From: Pseudoalteromonas distincta
GTDB taxonomy: Bacteria > Pseudomonadota > Gammaproteobacteria > Enterobacterales > Alteromonadaceae
NCBI RefSeq assembly: GCF_000814675.1
Contig: NZ_JWIG01000022.1
Span: 1 to 64,000 of the forward strand
DNA: 64,000 nucleotides
Reading direction: 5' to 3'
Part shown: in pieces, positions 18,100 to 26,701 of the stretch
Numbering within the stretch: position 1 is the stretch's first letter
How the letters are laid out: each line of letters starts with the position of its first letter
Translations under genes and position numbers: made by a program
The notes under the pieces: model-generated
Databases searched by the model: none
The model's input: only the letters and a program-made list of their open reading frames with translations
What the model was told of the DNA's origin: nothing

Positions 18100-20823
18100 A
18101 TGTTGAACAAACCATCTCGTACGCTTTTAGCAACGGCTATAATGAGCTCATTAGGCGCGTCTAATTATGTGTATGCAGAACAATCTGCTCAAACAGAAGT
18201 AGAAGAAATAGTTGTACAGGGTTATCGCAACAGTTTGTTAAAAGCAAAAGATTTAAAACGAAATGCTGTGGGCGCACAAGACTCTATTGTCGCTGAAGAT
18301 ATTGCAGATTTTCCCGATCTAAACTTAGCTGACTCACTACAACGAGTTCCTGGCATTGCGATTACCCGAGAAGGTGGCGAAGGCCGACAAATTTCATTAC
18401 GAGGTTTAGGACCAAACTTTACACAAGTACAACTTAACGGTATGGAGGCTTTGGGTACGTCTTCTTCGGCAATGGATAGCCGAGGCTCAGTAAGCAGATC
18501 ACGCGCTTTTGATTTTAACATATTTGCTTCTGAGTTATTTCAGCGCGTTGATGTGAAAAAATCCTTCTCAGCCGAAATGGATGAAGGTGGTATAGGTGGA
18601 ACTGTTGGACTTCATACAGCAAAACCATTTGATTTTGATGGGTTTAATACTGCAATATCAGGTCAACTTGGTGACAATTCACAAACTGATGATGTTAGTC
18701 CACGTTTTGCAGCTCTGATCTCAGATACTTGGGATGATAAATTTGGCGCATTATTTTCAATTGCATACAGCAAACGTGATGTAAATGAGCAAGGTTACAA
18801 TACATATCGCTGGCGCAAAAAAAATGCTTCAGGCTCAGATATATCCGAGCTATCAGATGAGTTACAAGACAAAATTAACAACGAAGAAGTGAGCTTTTCA
18901 CGTGGTAGCCGTTATTCGTTATTTGAAAACCAACAGGAGCGCCTAGGGACAACACTTGCCCTGCAGTATCGCCCGAGTAATAACCTTGAATTCGGTTTTG
19001 ACGCTCTATATGGTGAACTGAATAATGACCGCAGTGAATATCACTTACAAAATAGAGGTTCTAGTTCAACAGCTATTGGTTGTACTGGACCAGCTTATAA
19101 CAACGAGCAAATATGCTCAAAGCTAACAACTCTTGAAATAAATGAAAATAACGACGCTATTTATTCGGTATACGAAGACGCCGCTATTCATTCAGAAAGT
19201 CGTAGCCAATATGCTGATACTCAAATTAGTCAGTTTGTATTAAATAGCGATTGGCAAATTACAGAAGATTTAAATATGACCGCCTTAGTCGGGCGTTCAC
19301 AAACCAAGTTCAATACAGGCAGTGTTAAAGTTTACCTAGAAACATTTGGCGATGAAACTATTGATTATCGCAAGGATGCTTATTATGGGGAAAATACATA
19401 CGGGTTTGATCCTACTGACAGTAGTTTGTTCCGCTATCACGAAATTGATATATCTGAAGAAGAAATCACCAATACATTTGATTCTATAAAATTAGATTTT
19501 AATTACACGCTTAACAATACTTCAAATATAAAGTTCGGTGTATCTAATAAAAAGTTTGAAAGTGAAAACGGTGAAACTAAATCTGATAACGTTAACCGCA
19601 GCGATTGGGAAAATGGCGTACTGGATGACACGGTAGATCCAAGCCTGACATTTACAAATACCGCGCACAATAAACAGCAATGGGTAAGTGTCGATGTACT
19701 AGGCACCCTAGCAAGTATGAATATCGATCCTAATTTAGATAATCCTGATTTTACCGATAACGTACAAGAAAAAACCTTTGGGGCTTATTTGCAATACGAA
19801 GCTGAATGGGAATTGGGCTCAGGTTATTTAATGGGTAATGCTGGTGTACGCCATTACGATACTAAAACCAACGCCGTAGGTTTAATAAATGGAGAAGTAG
19901 TTGATGTTGAAAACACCTACTCAGGACTTTTGCCTGCTATAAATTTAGTTTGGGATAGTAATAACAGTTTAGTACTTCGTGCAAGCTATGGCGAAAATCT
20001 CACCCGCCCTTCGCTCGGTGCATTAGTGCCAACAGGCGTTGTTCAAAATGATGCCACATCAACCAATGGCCTTAGTATCAGCTCAGGAAACCCAAACCTT
20101 AAACCCTACGAATCAGTTAACTTCGACTTTTCAGTCGAGTACTATTTTGAAAACATTGGGTATGCGGCCGTAAGTTACTTTCATAAATCTATCGATAACT
20201 TCATTATCACCGAAACATATGATATCCCATACAGCCAAACCGGATATCCTCTTAGCTTTTTAGGCGACGTAGACGAAAACGGTAATCCGCAAACATCAAA
20301 TACTGTTTTTACTGTTATTCAGCCTCAAAACTTAGATGAAAGTGATATTAGTGGCTGGGAACTCGCTTTTCAACGTGACCTAGACTTTTTACCTGCCCCG
20401 TTTAATAACTTAGGTGTTATTGCTAATTATACATTTGCTGATGGTGAAGCACTGTACCGTAATGTAGGTAATTCAGGTATTGATCAATATAAATCATTCC
20501 CTGGCCTGTCAGAGCATTCGGGCAACTTTACAGTATATTACGATTCTGATTCATGGGGCGCACGCGTTGCAGCAGCTTATAGAAGTGACTATATTGCATC
20601 GGTACAAGCCGGTAACGGCGATGAAGACGAAAATGGTTTTCATGCCAGTACATACATAGATGCATCAGCATTTTATCAGGTTAATGAAAAGCTAAAGCTC
20701 ACTATAGAAGCAAGTAATTTGACTAATGAACGAGAAGAGCAGTATTCAGACTCCAATGATCGTTTGTACAATACGACGGTTAATGGCCGTACTGTTTATT
20801 TAGGTGCAAGTTATCGCTTCTAA
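18100..20823 (+). CDS. TonB-dependent receptor, non-signalling
   Basis: The 907-residue protein has a signal peptide ending near YAEQ, a TonB-box-like segment (EEIVVQGYRNSLLKAKDLKRNA), a plug (VPGIAITREGGEGRQISLRGLGPNF) and a barrel ending YLGASYRF with terminal Phe. Unlike the receptor at 12191 it lacks an STN domain. AAGGA precedes the ATG. It follows the PI-PLC-like gene closely, so it probably imports the product or substrate of that enzyme. Residues TREGGEGRQ and TREAGEGRQ are shared with the other receptor, so the two are related. Confidence 0.93.
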   Translation: MLNKPSRTLLATAIMSSLGASNYVYAEQSAQTEVEEIVVQGYRNSLLKAKDLKRNAVGAQDSIVAEDIADFPDLNLADSLQRVPGIAITREGGEGRQISLRGLGPNFTQVQLNGMEALGTSSSAMDSRGSVSRSRAFDFNIFASELFQRVDVKKSFSAEMDEGGIGGTVGLHTAKPFDFDGFNTAISGQLGDNSQTDDVSPRFAALISDTWDDKFGALFSIAYSKRDVNEQGYNTYRWRKKNASGSDISELSDELQDKINNEEVSFSRGSRYSLFENQQERLGTTLALQYRPSNNLEFGFDALYGELNNDRSEYHLQNRGSSSTAIGCTGPAYNNEQICSKLTTLEINENNDAIYSVYEDAAIHSESRSQYADTQISQFVLNSDWQITEDLNMTALVGRSQTKFNTGSVKVYLETFGDETIDYRKDAYYGENTYGFDPTDSSLFRYHEIDISEEEITNTFDSIKLDFNYTLNNTSNIKFGVSNKKFESENGETKSDNVNRSDWENGVLDDTVDPSLTFTNTAHNKQQWVSVDVLGTLASMNIDPNLDNPDFTDNVQEKTFGAYLQYEAEWELGSGYLMGNAGVRHYDTKTNAVGLINGEVVDVENTYSGLLPAINLVWDSNNSLVLRASYGENLTRPSLGALVPTGVVQNDATSTNGLSISSGNPNLKPYESVNFDFSVEYYFENIGYAAVSYFHKSIDNFIITETYDIPYSQTGYPLSFLGDVDENGNPQTSNTVFTVIQPQNLDESDISGWELAFQRDLDFLPAPFNNLGVIANYTFADGEALYRNVGNSGIDQYKSFPGLSEHSGNFTVYYDSDSWGARVAAAYRSDYIASVQAGNGDEDENGFHASTYIDASAFYQVNEKLKLTIEASNLTNEREEQYSDSNDRLYNTTVNGRTVYLGASYRF

Positions 20824-20834
20824 ATTATAAAAGT

Positions 20835-20866
20835 GAGGCTCCACTTTTGTGTGGAGCCTCTCATTA
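20835..20866 (+). terminator. Terminator-like hairpin after the TonB receptor
   Basis: GAGGCTCCAC (20835-20844) pairs perfectly with GTGGAGCCTC (20851-20860) around a TTTTGT loop. The tail TCATTATTCTT is only moderately T-rich. Confidence 0.65.
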
Positions 20867-20870
20867 TTCT

Positions 20871-21156
20871 TAAGGGGCTCATCAAAAAAGACGACTTATA
20901 AATTCACTTAATTAAATAAAGCACTTGATGTAAATCTATTTTCAATGGCTTTAACAAGCATGACTTAAAACTACTTTTAATTTATTTGCTGAACAGATTG
21001 AGTTACGTTGTTTACCAGTACCTTCATGAAGAATTATGAAATCAAAGTTATATAAAATTTTATTGCCTAACTTCAGTTCTTACCCCTTAATCTCTAATGA
21101 AATTTTAAAGTGCCGCTGTTAATATTGCCTAAATCCTAAATAATAAAGTAGTTCTA
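20871..21156. other. Intergenic region before the LysR gene
   Basis: This AT-rich spacer has no open frame of note, no repeat shared with the rest of the window and no clear promoter pair. It must contain the promoter of the LysR gene at 21157. Confidence 0.45.
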
Positions 21157-22050
21157 ATGGCAGCTAGTTATTCTCTTGATGATTTACGTTACTTTTGCAC
21201 CATAGTAAAACTAGGTAGCTTTAAAAAAGCATCCATAAACCTTGGTATGTCACTATCAACTTTAAGCCGTAGAATACGTTTATTAGAGCAAGCTCTGCAA
21301 TTAACGTTACTAAATCGAGATGCTCATCGGGTAACACTTACGCATACTGGCGAATTATATTACGACCGCTACCGCAAGTTATTTGACGAAGTAGAGTGTA
21401 TTGAGCAAGCACTTTGTGATGAGAAAGACCAACCTAAAGGAAAAATTAGGATCTCTGCACCCATTTACATAGGTAAACACTTTTTAAGTGCTATTTTTTG
21501 TGAATTTTTACTGCAATATCCCGATATTCAATTAGATTTACGCTTTTCAAATAATCTTATTGATATTGAAAAAGAAGGGATTGATATCGCGTTTAGAGTA
21601 AGAAACCCAGCCATCGATAATTGGGTTATTAGAGAACTTAAGCTTACTCATAACCTGCTGTGTGCTCACCAAAATTATGCTCATCATCCCATCACTCATC
21701 CGAAGCAATTAGAAGAACACCCAAAAGTTACGTGCCTTGGGTTAGTTCCGTGGCAGTTAAAAAATCAGCAAACGAGTGAAGAATACAGTTTTAATCCAAA
21801 CACGCATGTCCGGTTAGAAGTTGATGAAATTCAAATGATGAAACAAGCCGTTGAGTCTGGTGTGGGCATTAGCTACATTCCTGATTATATAGCATTGCCT
21901 CTTATTGAAGCCACAAAGCTTAAACGTATTCTTCCTGACTGGCAAAGTGAAGGGCAGCCATTTTCTATGCTTTATCGCGACAGAAAACAAGTACCTTATC
22001 GGGTACGACTATTAATAGAGCATACATTGCAACACTTCAACGAAAAGTAG
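21157..22050 (+). CDS. LysR-family transcriptional regulator
   Basis: The 297-residue protein is of usual LysR length. The N-terminal winged helix-turn-helix (LRYFCTIVKLGSFKKASINL, then SRRIRLLEQALQLTLLNRD) is followed by a periplasmic-binding-like effector domain (from GKIRISAPIYIGKHFL). It is of the CrgA/AaeR-like subgroup, judging from the N-terminal pattern. The convergent EamA transporter gene begins right after it. No metabolic neighbour reveals the ligand. The target could be the TonB/PLC unit upstream or a distant gene. Confidence 0.9.
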   Translation: MAASYSLDDLRYFCTIVKLGSFKKASINLGMSLSTLSRRIRLLEQALQLTLLNRDAHRVTLTHTGELYYDRYRKLFDEVECIEQALCDEKDQPKGKIRISAPIYIGKHFLSAIFCEFLLQYPDIQLDLRFSNNLIDIEKEGIDIAFRVRNPAIDNWVIRELKLTHNLLCAHQNYAHHPITHPKQLEEHPKVTCLGLVPWQLKNQQTSEEYSFNPNTHVRLEVDEIQMMKQAVESGVGISYIPDYIALPLIEATKLKRILPDWQSEGQPFSMLYRDRKQVPYRVRLLIEHTLQHFNEK

Positions 22051-22084
22051 CAATGTATGCTTTTAAAAAGAAAGCTTTAAACGT

Positions 22085-22957
22085 TTAAAAACTAAGCCTA
22101 AGTACAATTACACCTAAAAATGCTGTTGCTAATCCTATCACTTCTTGGCGTGTAAAAGACTCTTTTAGGATGATGCGTGAGTACAATAAAATAATTAAAA
22201 TGTTCATCCCTGAAATTGCCGAAACGAGCCCTGTATTACCAATTACAAAAGCCGATATTATTGCCACCATACCTGCCACGTTTGTTAATCCAATCAGTAA
22301 CCCGCATGAAAATGTTTTACTCGCAGACCAATACCCTTGAGAAGTGCCTTGCTCTGCTAGCATTTTTTTTCGCTTTACTAACCAACTAACAGCAAAGAGA
22401 AAACTACCAAAACCAAACATAGACGTTAGCGTTGCAAACGTATCGGCCTCAAGAAGTGTTGATTGCTTGCCCATTAAATCATTAAATGCAAAGGCAAGTG
22501 CAGCGAGTAATCCCCATTGCGCACCTTGTAGGTTGTTCAACGAAATATCGCTTGAATAACGAATGATATAAAGGCCACCAAAAATAATGAAAAAGCCAAT
22601 TAATTGAATTGTTGTTAAGGTCTCCTGCCACAATAAAAAAGCAAATAAAAGGACAAACAAAGGCGTTAATCCCGATAAAATACTAATTAAAGACGCTTTA
22701 CCAACCGAAAACCCCTTATGCAACAAACCATTAGCAGCAAAAGAGCCAAAACCTAACGCTAGCCCAACCGTAATGTCTGCCCAGCCATACCATGTATGTT
22801 CAAATACCACTGTACCTAGCGCACTAACAACAAATCCTACAAAAAACACACCGAATAATAATAAGTTACGGTTAATTTTTTTTTGCGACGTCCATTGATA
22901 CAACACTCCTCGAGCACCAAAAAAAACGGTTGCGAGTAATGCAAAAATTATCCACAT
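22085..22957 (-). CDS. EamA/DMT-superfamily transporter
   Basis: The 290-residue inner-membrane protein has about ten hydrophobic helices in two EamA repeats (roughly residues 1-137 and 148-288). Typical signatures are GFGSFAANGLLHKGFSVGKA and LFAFLLWQETLTTIQLIGFF in repeat one and LTNVAGMVAIISAFVIGNTG in repeat two. Members export or import small metabolites, often amino acids or drugs. The substrate is not predictable. It is convergent with the LysR gene. Confidence 0.88.
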   Translation of the reverse strand: MWIIFALLATVFFGARGVLYQWTSQKKINRNLLLFGVFFVGFVVSALGTVVFEHTWYGWADITVGLALGFGSFAANGLLHKGFSVGKASLISILSGLTPLFVLLFAFLLWQETLTTIQLIGFFIIFGGLYIIRYSSDISLNNLQGAQWGLLAALAFAFNDLMGKQSTLLEADTFATLTSMFGFGSFLFAVSWLVKRKKMLAEQGTSQGYWSASKTFSCGLLIGLTNVAGMVAIISAFVIGNTGLVSAISGMNILIILLYSRIILKESFTRQEVIGLATAFLGVIVLRLSF

Positions 22958-23121
22958 ACAAAAATGATTCCTTTAAAAAGTAATGGGGTAACAGTGAGGA
23001 GCGATTTAACAACACGTGTTAAGTACGAATATCCATTATATTCGCTTTTAAAATTTTATAAATAAGCATTAATGATAAGATAAATTCCATAAATGGTATT
23101 TAAAAAATAGCAGATGAAGAT

Positions 23122-23170
23122 ATAACTGCTCAGCGTCACTCTATTTAATAAAATAGCTTTGAGCAGTTAT
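23122..23170 (-). terminator. Long hairpin downstream of trhP
   Basis: ATAACTGCTCA (23122-23132) pairs with TGAGCAGTTAT (23160-23170), and inside it CTATTT pairs with AAATAG. It follows the trhP stop by 11 bases. There is no T-run, so it is a terminator or mRNA end stabiliser. Confidence 0.55.
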
Positions 23171-23181
23171 TAGAGTGGATC

Positions 23182-24567
23182 CTAACTGACCTCTTTGAAT
23201 GGATTACGGGTATCTTGGTGATCCTCAAGATTACGCATTAAAATAGCGTGATCTAAATTAATGCCCTCATCTAGCTGGATTTTTACAATGTGACCAGAAC
23301 CTTTAGCATCGCTAATACTTTCGCCTCTTTTGTTTTCCATATATTCAAGCTTAAAAGTAATGTTACCTTGTGGTGTCATAAGCTCTAAAGAGTGACCAGT
23401 ACAAAATTTATTTTTAACGTCTATTTCAACTAATCCATTTTCGCAGCGCCCAAGTACTTCACCCACAAATTGCTGCTTAGTTGATACAGAGTGACCGTAT
23501 TCATAGTTTTGATAATCTTGGTGGGCATGGCGTTTTAAAAAGCCTTCGGTATACCCACGATGCGCCAAGTTTTCTAATGTTTTAAATAAGCTAGTATCAA
23601 ATGGTTTACCCACAGCCGCATCGTCTATTGCTTTACGATAAACTTGTGCAGTGCGCGCCACATAATAAAATGACTTAGTACGCCCTTCTATTTTTAAACT
23701 ATGTACACCCATTTTTGTTAACTGCTCTACGTATTGCACAGCGCGTAAATCTTTGGAATTCATAATATAGGTGCCGTGTTCATCCTCAAACGCAGGCATA
23801 TACTCACCAGGGCGACCTTGTTCCTCTAAAATAAATACATCGTTGCTTGGCGCGCCTTCACCCAGTGTAGGAATCACCTGTTTGGGGTCAATTTTATGTA
23901 CCATTTCGCCAGTTTCGTTCTCAACACCAGGTTTTACATCGTAATCCCAGCGACATGCATTAGTACACGTGCCTTGATTTGGATCGCGCTTATTTATGTA
24001 ACCAGAGAGCAAACAACGTCCCGAATACGCCATACACAGTGCGCCATGTACAAATACTTCAAGTTCGGTGTCTGGGCAGAGTGTGCGTATTTCGGTTATT
24101 TCTTCGAGCGACAGCTCTCTTGATAAAATAACCCGTTCGATCCCCTGCTTTGCCCAAAATTGTACACTCGCGTAATTTACCGCATTTGCCTGTACTGATA
24201 AGTGGATTGGCATGGCAGGCCATTTTTCACGAACAAGCATAATTAAACCAGGGTCCGACATAATCAGCGCATCGGGCTGCATCGCAATAACTGGCTCTAT
24301 ATCACGTAAATACGATTTAACTTTAGCGTTATGCGGCGCAATATTAGACACCACATAAAACTTTTTATTTTGCGCATGCGCCTCACTAATGCCTATTTGC
24401 AGGGTCTCTAGGTCAAACTCATTATTACGCACACGCAAACTATAACGAGGCTGCCCCGCATAAACCGCATCTGCGCCATAAGCAAACGCGTAGCGCATGT
24501 TTTTTAAACTGCCTGCGGGGCATAATAATTCAGGAATAAAAGGCATTGAAGAAATAACGGGTAACAT
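23182..24567 (-). CDS. trhP: tRNA hydroxylation protein TrhP (YegQ), U32 peptidase family
   Basis: It closely follows the E. coli YegQ pattern: PELLCPAGSLKNMRYAFAYG, DAVYAGQPRYSLRVRNNEFD, HLSVQANAVN, VFVHGALCMAYSGRCLLSGY and RDPNQGTCTNACRW. The clustered cysteines are expected iron-sulfur or catalytic residues. YegQ/TrhP acts with prephenate to hydroxylate uridine-34 of certain tRNAs. I placed the start at the ATG at 24567 because GGAG lies five bases upstream; a longer ATG at 24582 lacks this. The gene stands alone and is read away from ndk. Confidence 0.9.
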   Translation of the reverse strand: MLPVISSMPFIPELLCPAGSLKNMRYAFAYGADAVYAGQPRYSLRVRNNEFDLETLQIGISEAHAQNKKFYVVSNIAPHNAKVKSYLRDIEPVIAMQPDALIMSDPGLIMLVREKWPAMPIHLSVQANAVNYASVQFWAKQGIERVILSRELSLEEITEIRTLCPDTELEVFVHGALCMAYSGRCLLSGYINKRDPNQGTCTNACRWDYDVKPGVENETGEMVHKIDPKQVIPTLGEGAPSNDVFILEEQGRPGEYMPAFEDEHGTYIMNSKDLRAVQYVEQLTKMGVHSLKIEGRTKSFYYVARTAQVYRKAIDDAAVGKPFDTSLFKTLENLAHRGYTEGFLKRHAHQDYQNYEYGHSVSTKQQFVGEVLGRCENGLVEIDVKNKFCTGHSLELMTPQGNITFKLEYMENKRGESISDAKGSGHIVKIQLDEGINLDHAILMRNLEDHQDTRNPFKEVS

Positions 24568-24762
24568 GTGCGCTCCATACATCGAACTGGGTTTAAACCA
24601 GTTGCATGAGTTTTACCAATTTGATTGAAAAATTAAGCATTAATCCAGTGAAATTGGTGTTATTGAAAAATACATAAACACAAGCGCAGCAGTATAAATA
24701 TGGCTAATAATTTAAATTTGATCGAGATCATAAAACAGCAATCAAACTGGTTTTTAATAAAA

Positions 24763-24792
24763 TTAGGATTTTTCACTTAAAACGCGTATAAT
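24763..24792 (+). promoter_or_regulatory. Likely sigma-70 promoter of ndk
   Basis: A perfect TATAAT (24787-24792) lies 50 bases upstream of the ndk start, with a weak -35 (TTAGGA, 24763-24768) 18 bases before it. GGAG at 24832-24835 is the ribosome site. Confidence 0.6.
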
Positions 24793-24842
24793 TCGCGCCC
24801 GTTAATATTCACACTTTTACTTAAAATTATTGGAGCATAAAG

Positions 24843-25274
24843 ATGGCTTTAGAGCGTACTTTCTCAATCGTAAAACCTGATGCAGTTGCTAAAAACCACA
24901 TTGGCGCTATCTACAACCGTTTCGAAACTGCTGGCCTTAAAATCGTTGCAGCTAAAATGGTTCACCTTTCACAAGAGAAAGCTGAAGGTTTCTACGCAGA
25001 ACATAGCGAACGTCCTTTCTTTGGCGCTTTAGTATCTTTCATGACATCTGGTCCAGTAATGGTTACAGTTCTTGAAGGCGAAAACGCTGTTCTTAAAAAC
25101 CGTGAAATCATGGGTGCTACTAACCCTGCTGAAGCACTAGCTGGCACTTTACGTGCAGACTACGCTGATAGCATCGACGAAAACGCTGTTCACGGTTCTG
25201 ATGCTGTTGAGTCTGCTGCTCGCGAAATCGCGTACTTCTTCGCTGACGAAGAGCTTTGTTCACGTACTCGTTAA
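24843..25274 (+). CDS. ndk: Nucleoside diphosphate kinase
   Basis: The 143-residue protein is full length for bacterial Ndk. It starts [14 protein letters not shown], carries the nucleotide-binding helix segment [21 protein letters not shown] and the active-site histidine in [16 protein letters not shown]. It transfers the gamma phosphate between nucleoside triphosphates and diphosphates in the cytoplasm. Codon use looks highly optimised compared with neighbours, as expected for an abundant enzyme. It has its own promoter and terminator. Confidence 0.98.
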   Translation: MALERTFSIVKPDAVAKNHIGAIYNRFETAGLKIVAAKMVHLSQEKAEGFYAEHSERPFFGALVSFMTSGPVMVTVLEGENAVLKNREIMGATNPAEALAGTLRADYADSIDENAVHGSDAVESAAREIAYFFADEELCSRTR

Positions 25275-25295
25275 TTCGAATTCGTTAACAAAATG

Positions 25296-25319
25296 AAAAG
25301 GGCTTTCGGGCCCTTTTTT
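25296..25319 (+). terminator. ndk terminator
   Basis: AAAAGGGC pairs with GCCCTTTT around TTTCGG, ending in six T residues. Confidence 0.92.
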
Positions 25320-25444
25320 AGTCATTACGCAAAGTATCCATAAGTGCATTTTTTGATATTTTACTTAATGATTAAAGTGAGTGAATTGTGTACAATTCGT
25401 CCTCGTAAATTTTTATCTCCACCGTCACCGATTGAGGTTGTTTC

Positions 25445-26575
25445 ATGACCGAGCAAAAAAAGATTAACTTATTAGATTTAAACCGAGATGCAATGCGCGA
25501 GCTATTTGCATCGTTCGGTGAAAAGCCGTTTCGTAGTGACCAGGTGATGAAATGGATTTATCATTTTGGCGTAGATAACTTCGACGAAATGACTAACGTA
25601 AATAAAAAGCTTAAAGAAAAGCTTAAAGCTGAGTGCGAAATTGTAGCGCCAGAAATAACAGTTCGCCAACAAGCAAGCGACGGTACTATTAAGTACGCGC
25701 TTATTCTTGAAGGCGGCCAAGAAGTAGAAGCCGTTTGGATCCCTGAAAAAGAGCGTGCTACGTTATGTGTATCATCACAAGTGGGTTGTGCGCTTGAATG
25801 TACTTTTTGTTCTACTGCTCAACAAGGCTTTAACCGTAACTTAAAAGTATCTGAAATTATTGGCCAAGTTTGGCGTGTAGCTAAAGATATAGGCCTTGAT
25901 GGTCATAGCGAAAAGCGCCCAGTGACTAATGTTGTAATGATGGGTATGGGCGAGCCTTTACTTAATCTTAAAAACGTAGTGCCAGCAATGGAACTAATGA
26001 TGGACGATTGGGGCTTTGGTTTATCTAAGCGCCGCGTAACATTAAGTACGTCAGGCGTTGTACCTGCTCTTGATTTACTAAAAGAAAAAATTGACGTAGC
26101 ACTGGCTATATCTCTTCACGCACCAGATAACGCACTGCGTGATATTTTAGTGCCTGTTAATAAAAAGTACCCTATTGAAGAGTTTTTAGCGGCGTGTCGT
26201 CGTTATATCGACGGTTCAAAAGCTAATAAAGACGTAACAGTTGAATACGTTATGCTTAATGGCATTAACGACAGCACTGACCAAGCGCATGCATTAGTAC
26301 AAACGTTAAAAGGCACACCGTCTAAGGTAAACCTTATTCCGTTTAACCCGTTCCCGGGTAACGAGTACACACGCTCAAGCAATAGCCGTATCGACCGCTT
26401 TTCAAAAGTACTACAAGCTGCAGGTGTAACCTGTATTGTTCGCCGTACTCGCGGCGATGATATTGACGCAGCTTGCGGTCAGTTAGTCGGTGACGTAGTT
26501 GACCGTACTAAACGCTTAGCTAAAAAGAAAATCCGCGACGATAACGCGATTGCCGTTAATATCCACCAAGCATAA
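25445..26575 (+). CDS. rlmN: Dual-specificity 23S rRNA/tRNA methyltransferase RlmN
   Basis: The 376-residue protein has the radical-SAM CxxxCxxC motif in [19 protein letters not shown], the [11 protein letters not shown] motif, and the catalytic cysteine region [11 protein letters not shown] near the C-terminus. RlmN methylates C2 of A2503 in 23S rRNA and A37 in some tRNAs. Length and order match the family. It sits between ndk and pilW as in most gammaproteobacteria. Confidence 0.97.
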   Translation: MTEQKKINLLDLNRDAMRELFASFGEKPFRSDQVMKWIYHFGVDNFDEMTNVNKKLKEKLKAECEIVAPEITVRQQASDGTIKYALILEGGQEVEAVWIPEKERATLCVSSQVGCALECTFCSTAQQGFNRNLKVSEIIGQVWRVAKDIGLDGHSEKRPVTNVVMMGMGEPLLNLKNVVPAMELMMDDWGFGLSKRRVTLSTSGVVPALDLLKEKIDVALAISLHAPDNALRDILVPVNKKYPIEEFLAACRRYIDGSKANKDVTVEYVMLNGINDSTDQAHALVQTLKGTPSKVNLIPFNPFPGNEYTRSSNSRIDRFSKVLQAAGVTCIVRRTRGDDIDAACGQLVGDVVDRTKRLAKKKIRDDNAIAVNIHQA

Positions 26576-26701
26576 TCTGTAACAGCCTTATATGAATAAA
26601 CCATATAAGGCTGTTAAGTTGTTTATTTTTAAATAAATGATGCAAGAGTAAAGCTTTTAGGTAAGATAGGCGACATGGACTAAAAATAAAGAGATAAGGT
26701 A

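Noticed and set aside
23122..23170. Riboswitch for trhP
   Set aside because: The structure is downstream of the gene's stop codon, so it can only be a terminator or 3' end element.
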